The notes below the pieces were generated by a model. That model searched no databases and was not told where the DNA came from. It saw only the letters and a program-made list of their open reading frames with translations. DNA of 12,109 bases from an uncultured Streptococcus sp. (GTDB lineage Bacteria; Bacillota; Bacilli; Lactobacillales; Streptococcaceae). The DNA is taken from assembly GCA_900755085.1 (NCBI GenBank), contig CAAEFF010000057.1:1-12109 (forward strand), in the 5' to 3' direction. The translations under genes and the position numbers were made by a program. Positions 1-6,080 of the stretch are shown piece by piece (within the stretch, counting starts at the first letter, position 1; each line of letters opens with the position of its first letter).

Positions 1-160
1 AGTCTGGGAGACTGTTGAAGGTTGCAGATAAAGGAAACATAGTTTCCGTCAACATAGGGCATCTTTGAAGCTTAAAAAGCAAACAAAGACTTAGGATACT
101 TGCTTCGCAAGTTCTATCCGCCACCTCAAAGCAGTGCTTTGAGCACTCAACCACTGCGTC
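1..160 (+). repeat. BOX-like multi-hairpin intergenic repeat (copy A)
   Basis: Non-coding stretch with three perfect hairpins in series: GGAAAC/GTTTCC at 33-47, ACTTGC/GCAAGT at 98-112 flanked by GGAT/ATCC, and CTCAAAGC/GCTTTGAG at 125-143. The part from about 95 to 145 closely resembles the boxB module of pneumococcal BOX elements, which also has a short TTC-loop hairpin, then TCTATC, then a CTCAAAGC-type hairpin. The flanks do not look like canonical boxA or boxC, so I call it BOX-like only. It may begin left of the window. A decayed relative lies at 2481-2585. BOX elements are known non-autonomous repeats thought to be moved by an IS-type transposase and to affect nearby gene expression; a role here is inference. 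Confidence 0.65.
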
Positions 161-186
161 TTGCTCGACAATCCAAAAACAATTGA

Positions 187-217
187 GAGGCTAGGACTTT
201 TGTCCCAGCCTCTTTTT
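187..217 (+). terminator. Rho-independent terminator at end of repeat A
   Basis: An 11-base stem (187-197 with 202-212) with one A-C mismatch and a TTTT loop is followed by five T residues. It would stop transcripts entering from the left. The sequence from 161 to 212 is nearly the same as the complement of 4923-4973 (about 45 of 51 positions), so this terminator appears to be part of a dispersed repeat and not a gene-specific terminator. Confidence 0.8.
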
Positions 218-259
218 GTTGAAAATATGCAACATACAATTTTTCTTGCTTTTATGGGT

Positions 260-265
260 TACAAT
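260..265 (+). promoter_or_regulatory. Candidate -10 for the small protein/MFS unit
   Basis: TACAAT lies 31 bases before the ATG at 297. There is no good -35 at 16-18 bases and no TGn extension, so this is a weak assignment. It is the best -10 candidate between the terminator at 187-217 and the first gene. Confidence 0.35.
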
Positions 266-296
266 AGGACCATCAAAAAAAGAAAGAGGTCCCCGC

Positions 297-455
297 ATGA
301 TAATCAGACTAAAGAATCATCTCCTTCATTACTTCCTTAAACAAACTAGTTTTTATGTTAAAGAGGAAAAATTAGAACTGACGGAAGAAGAGAAACTGTT
401 TCTTCTCAAGCAGGTGGTGCACCGTTTAAGAGAAGTTATTGTTTCTGCTAAATAG
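297..455 (+). CDS. Small hypothetical protein, 52 aa
   Basis: I do not recognise this protein. The start at 297 is chosen because AAAGAGGT lies at 283-290, at normal spacing; the longer reading from 216 would begin inside the tail of the upstream terminator and has no ribosome site. The product is basic at its N-terminus (MIIRLKNHLLHYF...) and has a highly charged, probably helical second half (residues about 22-52) with a run of Glu/Lys and regularly spaced Leu. It has no clear signal peptide; the first 15 residues could form a short amphipathic helix. It stops 14 bases before the MFS start, whose ribosome site GAAGGAGG overlaps its TAG stop region, so the two are probably co-transcribed and perhaps translationally coupled. 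It could be a small partner or regulator of the permease, or a leader-type ORF; nothing in the sequence decides this. Confidence 0.55.
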   Translation: MIIRLKNHLLHYFLKQTSFYVKEEKLELTEEEKLFLLKQVVHRLREVIVSAK

Positions 456-469
456 AAGGAGGAAAGCTT

Positions 470-1690
470 ATGAAACTCTTATTTCGCAATCACATCTTTG
501 CTTTACTAAGTCTTTCACGTTTTTTGAATACCCTTGGTGCTGCAATTTACAACCTAGTCTTTGTGGTTTTTGCGGCTAGCATGCCTCACCCAAGTCTGGC
601 AGTTGGGATTGCCAATCTCATTGTTTTTATCCCAAGTCTTTTCACCATTTTCATTGGAATGAAGGCTGATCACACCGCTAAAAAAGCTGACTGGCTGATC
701 CGAATGGGCTTTCTGCAAGCTATCCTTTTCGTCTTCATTGCATTGATGACGAAGATTCCGGGTTACCTGGCATTTTCGATCGTTTGCTTCTTGAATATTG
801 TGTCAGATAGTTTAAGTGATTACCGCGGAGGGCTGCAACTTCCCATTATGCAGAAGAACATCCCTAGCGAGGATCTGATGGAAGCCTATTCCTTCAATCA
901 ACTGCTTAGTATGGTTTGTTCTATTTCAGGTCAAGCGTTGGGAGTCTGGCTTTTAGCTATCAGTCACCAAAATTTTGCACTTGTGGCTTCGATCAATGCC
1001 CTGGCATTTCTTCTGTCTTCCACTTGTCTTTTCATCCGACGCAGTCAACTGACCCACGAACCGATTAAAGTGGATGCTCGTCAGAAAGTTTCTTTTCTTC
1101 AAGAATGTCGAGACATGTATCGCAATGTTACCACTATTTTTGCAGATGAAGAGGTTCACAACTTTGGAAGAATTCTCCTATCCTTAGTTTTCATCAATGC
1201 TTTGGGCGGATCCATTTCTGGGATTTACAATCTTCAATTTCTCCATCATCCCTTCTTTCACTTCAGTTATAGCCAGTCCCTCCTCGTCCTTGAAGTTGTC
1301 ACTATCCTGAGTATGGTCTGGGCTAGCCTGACACCCCATGACTATTTTTCCAAGCAATCGCTCCATCATATCCTACTGTGGATTGCAGGTGGCCTAACCA
1401 TGCTTGGGCTCACAAATATTCTGGTTCGCTGGGATATCCTTTGCCTTCTACTTGTCACTTTCCTCGGTTATCTTGTTGCAAAAATCAATCCAAAAGTTTC
1501 CAGTCTTTTAATGAGCAAATTGCCAGCTGAAAAATTAGCCTCTACCTCTAGCTTTTTGGGACTGATGGTCAGCTTTGCTATGCCACTTGGAACAGCCCTC
1601 TTCTCTGGTCTCGCTATCTGGAGCCTTCCTATTGCCTGGGGAATGTTTGCCATTCTCGGTTTCGGCACCGTCCTTTTGTCTAGCAAATAA
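470..1690 (+). CDS. MFS-type permease, probable efflux
   Basis: A 406-residue, very hydrophobic protein with about 10-12 predicted membrane segments in two halves separated by a hydrophilic stretch near residues 190-225, the usual major facilitator layout. Between segments 2 and 3 it has GMKADHTAKKADWLIRMG (about residues 63-80), a loose version of the MFS loop 2-3 motif G-x-x-x-D-R-x-G-R-R/K. The start is supported by GAAGGAGG about 7 bases upstream. The substrate cannot be read from the sequence; proteins of this shape in streptococci are usually annotated as uncharacterised MFS transporters, and drug or metabolite efflux is only a guess. It follows the 52-residue protein closely. No convincing terminator is visible in the 25 bases after its stop, so transcription may run on toward the CYTH gene. 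Confidence 0.8.
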   Translation: MKLLFRNHIFALLSLSRFLNTLGAAIYNLVFVVFAASMPHPSLAVGIANLIVFIPSLFTIFIGMKADHTAKKADWLIRMGFLQAILFVFIALMTKIPGYLAFSIVCFLNIVSDSLSDYRGGLQLPIMQKNIPSEDLMEAYSFNQLLSMVCSISGQALGVWLLAISHQNFALVASINALAFLLSSTCLFIRRSQLTHEPIKVDARQKVSFLQECRDMYRNVTTIFADEEVHNFGRILLSLVFINALGGSISGIYNLQFLHHPFFHFSYSQSLLVLEVVTILSMVWASLTPHDYFSKQSLHHILLWIAGGLTMLGLTNILVRWDILCLLLVTFLGYLVAKINPKVSSLLMSKLPAEKLASTSSFLGLMVSFAMPLGTALFSGLAIWSLPIAWGMFAILGFGTVLLSSK

Positions 1691-1715
1691 ATTAGTAAGA
1701 TAGATTTAAAAACAC

Positions 1716-1744
1716 TTGTATGATATATTTATATATTGTATAAT
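1716..1744 (+). promoter_or_regulatory. Promoter upstream of GNAT remnant and CYTH gene
   Basis: TTGTAT at 1716-1721 and TATAAT at 1739-1744 are separated by 17 bases, a good vegetative promoter. Transcription would begin near 1751, within the remnant reading frame, leaving a leader of about 160 bases before the CYTH gene. Confidence 0.6.
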
Positions 1745-1747
1745 TAG

Positions 1748-1918
1748 GGAAAATGCAGATGCAGTAAATGTTTTTATGGAATACGATTAAAAAATTTGCT
1801 TGATAATTACAACATTAGGCTTTGTGTTTATAAAACATCTCTAGCAGCTTACTATAGACTGAGTGGATTTAAAGAGATTCCATCCATTGAAGAATTGAGA
1901 GGTAAAATAAATGAATGA
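1748..1918 (+). pseudogene. C-terminal remnant of probable GNAT acetyltransferase
   Basis: Between the MFS and CYTH genes there is an open frame without a credible start. Its end (about residues 24-56 of the frame) reads IRLCVYKTSLAAYYRLSGF and continues KEIPSIEEL to a TGA at 1916-1918. The pattern A-x-Y-Y-x-x-x-G-F-K-E-I is the usual C-terminal strand and helix of GNAT N-acetyltransferases, where the acceptor side Tyr and the GF turn lie. The acetyl-CoA binding loop and N-terminal half are absent. Another frame (about 1750-1788) may hold a short upstream piece, which would imply a frameshift. The stop overlaps the CYTH start by 8 bases, so the two were probably once a coupled pair. The assignment rests on a short stretch and is moderate. 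Confidence 0.45.
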
Positions 1919-2468
1919 ATTAGAAGTTAGATTCGCACTCAATGATGAGGGAGATTATAATAAGGCTATCTCATACTTAGAAAAACAATATAAATTTAAG
2001 TGTGAAAATAAACAAGTTGATGAATATTTTAAAGCAAAAGGAAGAGAATTTGAAAATGATGAGGTAGGAAGTTTTATATACAGGATTCGTCAAGAAGATG
2101 ACAATGTATCATGTATTTTCACAAGAAAAGATACGATAAAACAAGGAATGTGGAATGAAAGCGAAATAGAGTTGGAGTCTGAAAAATTAGAATTTGTAAG
2201 GAAGATGTTGCAAACTGGTTTTTCAAATGTCTTCACAATAAGTAAATATAGAAAGACTTATCATAACGCTCTAGAAAATAAAACGTTTAATCTAGATAAA
2301 ATTGATGGTCTTGGATTTTATCTTGAAATAGAGATTTTAGGAGATTTTTCTCAAGAAGATTATAATCATTTTTATGATAAAATGTGCGGAGAGTTTTCGT
2401 TTTTAAATTCAAAAATAGAAACAAAGGGTTATGTCCAATTAATGAGAGAAAAAAGTGGACGTAATTGA
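1911..2468 (+). CDS. CYTH-domain protein (class IV adenylate cyclase-like / triphosphatase fold)
   Basis: A 185-residue protein with the order of charged motifs typical of the CYTH tunnel fold: an N-terminal E-x-E-x-R (E3, E5, R7; the family norm is ExExK), Y39-F40 and K41, an R-x-R pair at R58/R60, F70-T-R-K-D at 70-74, an acidic strand E83/E85/E87, K112-Y-R-K at 112-115, D129 and D132, then the EIE strand at 139-141 and a late K172-G-Y. Such enzymes bind long triphosphate substrates through the basic residues and two metals through the acidic ones; activities in the family include adenylate cyclase, thiamine triphosphatase and inorganic triphosphatase, and the sequence does not say which. 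The start is supported by AGAGGT 7 bases upstream and by the N-terminal signature. It is very AT-rich: 1981-2040 has 11 G/C in 60, against 31 in 60 at 4381-4440 in rsmG, which suggests acquisition from another genome. Its neighbours give no pathway. Confidence 0.8.
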   Translation: MNELEVRFALNDEGDYNKAISYLEKQYKFKCENKQVDEYFKAKGREFENDEVGSFIYRIRQEDDNVSCIFTRKDTIKQGMWNESEIELESEKLEFVRKMLQTGFSNVFTISKYRKTYHNALENKTFNLDKIDGLGFYLEIEILGDFSQEDYNHFYDKMCGEFSFLNSKIETKGYVQLMREKSGRN

Positions 2469-2480
2469 AATTACCGGTAA

Positions 2481-2585
2481 GACTATTGGAGGTTACTGAT
2501 AAAGGAAACAAAGACTTAGGAAGTTTTTTTGGAAAATCTTATCCCCCATCTCAAAGTAGTGCTTGGACAAATCAACCACTGCGTC
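2481..2585 (+). repeat. Decayed copy of the BOX-like repeat (copy B)
   Basis: Positions 2481-2510 match 10-39 at 26 of 30 bases, 2506-2520 match 81-95 exactly and 2572-2585 match 147-160 exactly, all in the same order and orientation. The 46 bases lying between two AAACA copies in A (35-39 and 81-85) are missing here, as expected for a deletion between short direct repeats. The hairpins of A are mostly destroyed by substitutions. Together A and B bracket the small protein, MFS, GNAT remnant and CYTH gene. Confidence 0.65.
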
Positions 2586-2610
2586 CTATAGTTATCTCTA
2601 TCAAGCATCA

Positions 2611-2643
2611 AAGGCTGGGTAAAAACTGCCCAGCCTTTTTTTT
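2611..2643. terminator. Terminator between CYTH gene and htpX
   Basis: GGCTGGG at 2613-2619 pairs with CCCAGCC at 2629-2635, extended by AA/TT, with a nine-base loop; a run of eight T follows on the plus strand (2636-2643). It directly abuts the htpX stop codon (2642-2644). On the minus strand only three T follow the stem, so it should work best for the plus strand and perhaps partly for htpX. Confidence 0.85.
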
Positions 2644-3538
2644 ACATTTTTCTTAAACGTGCCACCCGCTCTGCAATTGGTGGGTGGGTATAAAAGAGCT
2701 TTTGAAAACCGGATTCTTTTTTTGGATCATTGATAAAGAGGGCACTACTTGCCTCATCAACATGTCGCTGCATGGGCTCACTATGATCCAATTTTAAAAG
2801 AGCATTGATCATCCCTTGAGGATTCCGTGTCAATTCGACACTTGAGGCATCTGCCAAGAACTCTCGCTGACGAGAAATGGCTAACTGCACCAAGGTTGCT
2901 GCTAAAGGAGCCAAGATAATCGCTAGTATGGAAAGGATCAGGATAATAATTTCCAATCCACTACCACCTTCTCGATCATCATCCCGTCTACGGCCACCGC
3001 CCCACCACATCATCCGGCCACCGATACTAGAGAGCATCGTGATAGCGCTGGCCAAGGCAACTGCAATCGTGGAGATACGAATATCGTAATTACGGATATG
3101 ACTGACTTCATGTCCAATGACCGCTTCGAGTTCCTCACGGTTCATGACCGCTAGAAGCCCTGTCGTGGCTGCAACGGCAGCATTTTGGGGGTTGGAACCC
3201 GTCGCAAAAGCATTCATGGACGGATCCTCTACAATATAGACCCGAGGCATGGGGATCTGAGCTACCATGGCCATGTCTTGGACAATATGGTAGAGCTGAG
3301 GGGCTTGATCTTCCGTTACCTCACGCGCCCCGTTCATCCGCATGACGACCTCAGTCGACTGAAAGATCATGCTAAAGGCATAGATACCACCAATGATCAA
3401 GGCGAGGATAATCCCACCAAGCGAGGAGCCTAACCAGAGATAGCCAACAGCTGCTCCGATAAGAGCCAAGAGTATGAAAAAAGCAATAAGGAGAATCCAG
3501 GTTCTCCTTTTATTGCTTGCAATTTGGTCAAACAGCAT
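2642..3538 (-). CDS. htpX: Membrane zinc metalloprotease HtpX
   Basis: A 298-residue M48-family protease of the cytoplasmic membrane that takes part in quality control of membrane proteins. Two membrane segments lie near the N-terminus (about 13-36 and 40-60). The active site HEVSH is at 143-147 in the context EAVIGHEVSHIRN, and the third zinc ligand is expected at E226 in SRQREFLADAS. Two further hydrophobic stretches lie at about 155-172 and 195-220, with a Gly/Arg/Asp-rich loop (about 173-193) between them. Length and layout are typical for the family. It begins one base after the lemA stop (TAA, T, ATG) with AGGAGA inside the end of lemA as ribosome site, so translation is probably coupled. 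The pairing with lemA is standard in streptococci. Nothing looks damaged. Confidence 0.96.
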   Translation of the reverse strand: MLFDQIASNKRRTWILLIAFFILLALIGAAVGYLWLGSSLGGIILALIIGGIYAFSMIFQSTEVVMRMNGAREVTEDQAPQLYHIVQDMAMVAQIPMPRVYIVEDPSMNAFATGSNPQNAAVAATTGLLAVMNREELEAVIGHEVSHIRNYDIRISTIAVALASAITMLSSIGGRMMWWGGGRRRDDDREGGSGLEIIILILSILAIILAPLAATLVQLAISRQREFLADASSVELTRNPQGMINALLKLDHSEPMQRHVDEASSALFINDPKKESGFQKLFYTHPPIAERVARLRKM

Positions 3539-3539
3539 A

Positions 3540-4100
3540 TTAGTCTCCTAATCCGCTAAAGTCCACCTTTGGTACTGCCTTTTCTTCTTCAGGCACTTGA
3601 AGGAATTCGGCTTGTTTAAAGCCAAACATTCCAGCAATTACATTTGTTGGGAAAGTTTCCAATTTCACATTGTAGTTGCTTGCCACACTGTTGTACAATT
3701 GACGCGCATAAGAAATTTTATTTTCTGTGTTGGTCAATTCTTCTTGCAATTGCATGAAGTTGGTGTTGGCTTTCAAGTCTGGGTAGTTTTCAGCTACCGC
3801 AAAGATTCCTGCCACTTGACGGGAAAGAGCATCACTGGCTGCCATCGCTTCAGCAGGAGATGCTGCTTGAGCGACTTGTTGACGAAGTTGCGTCACTTTT
3901 GCAAGTGTGTCGCCTTCGTATTTTGCATAGCCTTTGACGGTTTCGATCAAGTTTGGAAGCAAGTCATTCCGACGTTTCAATTGCACGTCAATTTGGCTCC
4001 AAGCCTCACGAGTTTGCATCCGGCTTCTAACCAAACCGTTGTAAACTCCAATTACCAATAACACAAGGACCACTACGATCCCAAGAATAATCCAAGTCAT
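3540..4100 (-). CDS. lemA: LemA family protein
   Basis: A 186-residue protein with a single N-terminal membrane segment (about residues 2-22) followed by a soluble, mostly helical domain. The family core is plain: the stretch RSRMQTREAWSQIDVQLKRR (about 26-45), then NDLLPNLIETVKGYAKYE. The segment probably anchors it with a short N-terminus outside. The molecular role of LemA proteins is not well established; in Firmicutes the gene regularly precedes htpX, which points to a membrane or protein quality-control task. It is the first gene of the lemA-htpX unit, with AAAGGA about 11 bases upstream of the ATG and an extended -10 promoter in the gap shared with rsmG. Confidence 0.93.
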   Translation of the reverse strand: MTWIILGIVVVLVLLVIGVYNGLVRSRMQTREAWSQIDVQLKRRNDLLPNLIETVKGYAKYEGDTLAKVTQLRQQVAQAASPAEAMAASDALSRQVAGIFAVAENYPDLKANTNFMQLQEELTNTENKISYARQLYNSVASNYNVKLETFPTNVIAGMFGFKQAEFLQVPEEEKAVPKVDFSGLGD

Positions 4101-4130
4101 TTTATTGAATTCCTTTCATTTCTTTCTACC

Positions 4131-4139
4131 AGTATATCA
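4131..4139 (-). promoter_or_regulatory. Extended -10 promoter of lemA-htpX
   Basis: On the minus strand the sequence reads TGATATACT: a TGn extension and TATACT (complement of 4131-4136). No convincing -35 is present at 16-18 bases, consistent with an extended -10 promoter. The start point would lie near 4124, giving a leader of about 24 bases with a ribosome site. Confidence 0.6.
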
Positions 4140-4155
4140 AATTTCCCTTCTTTTG

Positions 4156-4164
4156 TGGTAAAAT
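4156..4164 (+). promoter_or_regulatory. Extended -10 promoter of rsmG
   Basis: TGGTAAAAT: a TGn extension at 4156-4158 and TAAAAT at 4159-4164. Only six bases separate it from the ATG at 4171, so transcription should start at or within a base or two of the initiation codon. It lies about 20 bases from the oppositely directed lemA -10. Confidence 0.65.
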
Positions 4165-4170
4165 AATAGC

Positions 4171-4884
4171 ATGAAACCAGAAGAATTTTATGAACGTTTA
4201 GCTGATCTCGGCTACCCGTTAACCGAACGTCAAAAAAAACAATACGAACGCTATTTTGAGCTCCTCGTTGAATGGAATGAAAAGATCAACCTGACTGCCA
4301 TCACTGAAAAGGACGAGGTTTACCTCAAGCATTTTTATGATTCTATCGCACCGATTTTGCAAGGTTTGATTGAGAATCAACCGATTCGTCTCTTGGATAT
4401 TGGGGCTGGCGCAGGTTTTCCCAGTCTTCCCATGAAAATCCTTTTCCCTGAGCTGGATGTGACTATTATCGACTCCCTCAATAAGCGGATCAGTTTTCTC
4501 CACTTGCTGGCTGAAGAGTTAGGCTTGAGGGGTGTTCATTTCTACCATGGACGGGCCGAGGATTTTGCGCAAGACAAGGCCTTTCGTGCCCAATTTGATA
4601 TCGTGACTGCACGTGCTGTTGCCCGGATGCAGGTCCTTTCTGAGCTCACCATTCCTTATCTAAAAGTCGGTGGTCGCCTCCTCGCTCTCAAGGCCAGTAA
4701 CGCTCCAGAAGAGTTAGAAGAAGCAAAAAATGCTCTTAACCTGCTCTTTAGCAAGGTGGAAGACAATCTACAGTATGCATTGCCAAATGGGGATCCTCGC
4801 TTTATCACTATCGTAGAAAAGAAAAAAGAAACCCCCAACAAATACCCAAGAAAAGCAGGCATGCCCAATAAACGCCCCTTGTAA
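4171..4884 (+). CDS. rsmG: 16S rRNA (guanine-527 N7)-methyltransferase RsmG
   Basis: A 237-residue SAM-dependent methyltransferase (formerly GidB) that methylates G527 in the 530 loop of 16S rRNA; loss of this activity gives low-level streptomycin resistance in several bacteria. Visible motifs are NLTAITE at 40-46, HFYDS at 54-58, the SAM-binding DIGAGAGFPSLPMKI at 76-90, acidic D101 at the end of the next strand, and VTARAVA at 145-151, all in family order and spacing. The C-terminus is a basic tail. There is no Shine-Dalgarno sequence before the ATG; the bases upstream are an extended -10, so the mRNA is probably leaderless. It is transcribed alone, divergent from lemA and convergent with the kinase gene. 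Confidence 0.96.
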   Translation: MKPEEFYERLADLGYPLTERQKKQYERYFELLVEWNEKINLTAITEKDEVYLKHFYDSIAPILQGLIENQPIRLLDIGAGAGFPSLPMKILFPELDVTIIDSLNKRISFLHLLAEELGLRGVHFYHGRAEDFAQDKAFRAQFDIVTARAVARMQVLSELTIPYLKVGGRLLALKASNAPEELEEAKNALNLLFSKVEDNLQYALPNGDPRFITIVEKKKETPNKYPRKAGMPNKRPL

Positions 4885-4922
4885 ATTAAGATACAAAGAG
4901 CTAAGCGGATATAGTTAAATAA

Positions 4923-4948
4923 GAGGCTGGTACAAAAGTCCTAGCCTC
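4923..4948. terminator. Bidirectional terminator-like hairpin after rsmG
   Basis: An 11-base stem (4923-4933 with 4938-4948) with one mismatch, one G-T pair and an AAAA loop. The flanking T runs are broken on both strands (TTATTGTCTTT on plus, TTATTTAAC on minus), so efficiency is uncertain. It is nearly the same as the complement of the terminator at 187-212 and could serve both rsmG and the kinase gene. Confidence 0.6.
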
Positions 4949-5080
4949 TTATTGTCTTTGGAGTGTTGAGCATGAGTGGGCTCTACTACGCTGATTTCAT
5001 CAGCTTTACAGCCCTACTCGACTGTGCGGAGGAGGGACGACCAAATCGAACCCTAACAAATGACCGATTTCTGTCTCACT
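4949..5080. repeat. Structured intergenic repeat (element C)
   Basis: This fills the gap between the convergent rsmG and kinase genes. A perfect hairpin GCTGAT/ATCAGC with TTC loop (4990-5004) is enclosed by a longer stem of GAGTGGGCT (4974-4982) with AGCCCTACTC (5010-5019, one bulge). The rest, about 5020-5080, is GA-rich (CTGTGCGGAGGAGGGACGA, then an AAATCGA/CGATTT inverted pair at about 5043-5073). The type is familiar from intergenic regions of mitis and sanguinis group streptococci, as I recall it. The minus strand of 4923-4973 matches 161-212, so copies A and C share one module in opposite orientation. I see no reading frame in it. Confidence 0.55.
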
Positions 5081-5086
5081 CTCTTT

Positions 5087-5989
5087 TTAGTTTTGTGCCA
5101 GTTCTTCTCTTAGTGCTTGGTACTGTTCCTGAGTGAGGTGAACACCCTTGGTTGCGACAATTTGGCTGGAGACTTTATTGGCAAAGCTGAGGGCTTCTTC
5201 GATTTCTAACCCTCTTAAGCGCGCTGCTAGAAAGGCTCCTACATGGCTATCGCCAGCACCGACTGTATCCACGACTTGTGCAGGCTGACCCGCAGCTTGG
5301 TACCAGGTGCCATCATAGGCCATCGCTCCTTTTTCACCTAAGGTCACAATGACCAAGTGACCCGTTCGTTGGTGCAATTTCTCAGCAGCCTTCCGAGTAT
5401 CATCACAGCCAGAAAAGGCAAGGGCTTCTGCTTCATTGACGTGCAGGATCGGATGAAGATCATAGATCGCTTCCAGTCGCTCTGTCGGAATCAGGAGTCC
5501 TCTTGGCCCAGGGGCAAAAATGACCTGTCCATGACACTGAGAAACCGACTCTACCAAGGCAAGACCAGTTGGTTCTTCCACTTCTAGGCCACACAAGTAT
5601 ATATAATCAAACCGTTCGGTTGCGATCTCTTTGAGCCATTCTGCCTGGAAGCTATACTCCACACCGTGATCCGATAAGAAGGTCCGTTCGCCATCTGACT
5701 CTACAAAGCAGTAGCAACAACCATTTGGACCAGCTAATGAGATCGAGGAAGTAATGCCCAATTCTTTTAAGTGACTCTTTACAAAATCTCCGTAAATACC
5801 CGAACCAACTGGTGAGATAAATTCATAGTCTTGGGACAAAAAATGCAAGATATTGACAACATTAAAGGCACACCCTCCGACAGACCATTGCTGATGATCA
5901 ATATGGGCATCGCCTTCTCGACTAGGTAGACGATCTAAATAGACCATGACATCACAAACAGTGGAACCAATGACTAAAGCGCTTGACAT
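5087..5989 (-). CDS. PfkB-family sugar/nucleoside kinase
   Basis: A 300-residue kinase of the ribokinase/PfkB family, which moves the ATP gamma-phosphate to a hydroxyl of a sugar or nucleoside. The N-terminal substrate-side motif VGGCAFNV is at about 37-44, the metal-binding N-x-x-E at 185-188 (NEAEA), and the C-terminal signature DTVGAGDSHVGAF at 241-253 with catalytic D247. The start at 5989 follows AAGGAGA by seven bases; an upstream in-frame ATG at 6109 would add a hydrophobic stretch with no family similarity and would cover the promoter. The exact substrate is not evident: ribokinase, pseudouridine kinase and nucleoside kinase relatives all share these motifs. It comes last after a nucleoside phosphorylase, ECF transporter genes and a dehydrogenase on the same strand, which favours a nucleoside-derived substrate, as inference. 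Confidence 0.88.
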   Translation of the reverse strand: MSSALVIGSTVCDVMVYLDRLPSREGDAHIDHQQWSVGGCAFNVVNILHFLSQDYEFISPVGSGIYGDFVKSHLKELGITSSISLAGPNGCCYCFVESDGERTFLSDHGVEYSFQAEWLKEIATERFDYIYLCGLEVEEPTGLALVESVSQCHGQVIFAPGPRGLLIPTERLEAIYDLHPILHVNEAEALAFSGCDDTRKAAEKLHQRTGHLVIVTLGEKGAMAYDGTWYQAAGQPAQVVDTVGAGDSHVGAFLAARLRGLEIEEALSFANKVSSQIVATKGVHLTQEQYQALREELAQN

Positions 5990-6013
5990 CTCATTCTCCT
6001 TACTTTGCCATCT

Positions 6014-6022
6014 ATTATACCA
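6014..6022 (-). promoter_or_regulatory. Extended -10 promoter of the PfkB kinase gene
   Basis: The minus strand reads TGGTATAAT, a TGn extension plus a perfect TATAAT (complement of 6014-6019), in the 91-base gap between the dehydrogenase and kinase genes. The -35 is weak. The start point would be near 6007, about 18 bases before the ATG, leaving room for AAGGAGA. The kinase may thus be expressed apart from the upstream genes. Confidence 0.6.
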
Positions 6023-6080
6023 AAAATTTAGACAAACATAAAAAATCAACCAACACAGCGGGTATCGGTTGAAATGAGCA

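Noticed and set aside
216..296. N-terminal extension of the 52-residue protein
   Set aside because: It would start in the terminator's T run and cover the candidate promoter; the ribosome site fits the ATG at 297.
953..1686. Minus-strand open frames inside the MFS gene
   Set aside because: They are antisense shadows without ribosome sites or protein-like composition.
1911..2468. CYTH and GNAT remnant as part of a defence system
   Set aside because: No nuclease, effector, toxin-antitoxin pair or signal-sensing partner lies nearby, so the sequence gives no support beyond the AT-rich composition.
2465..2656. Open frame of 63 codons after the CYTH gene
   Set aside because: It runs through the decayed repeat and the terminator stem and into htpX on the other strand; no ribosome site fits, and its sequence is explained by the repeat.
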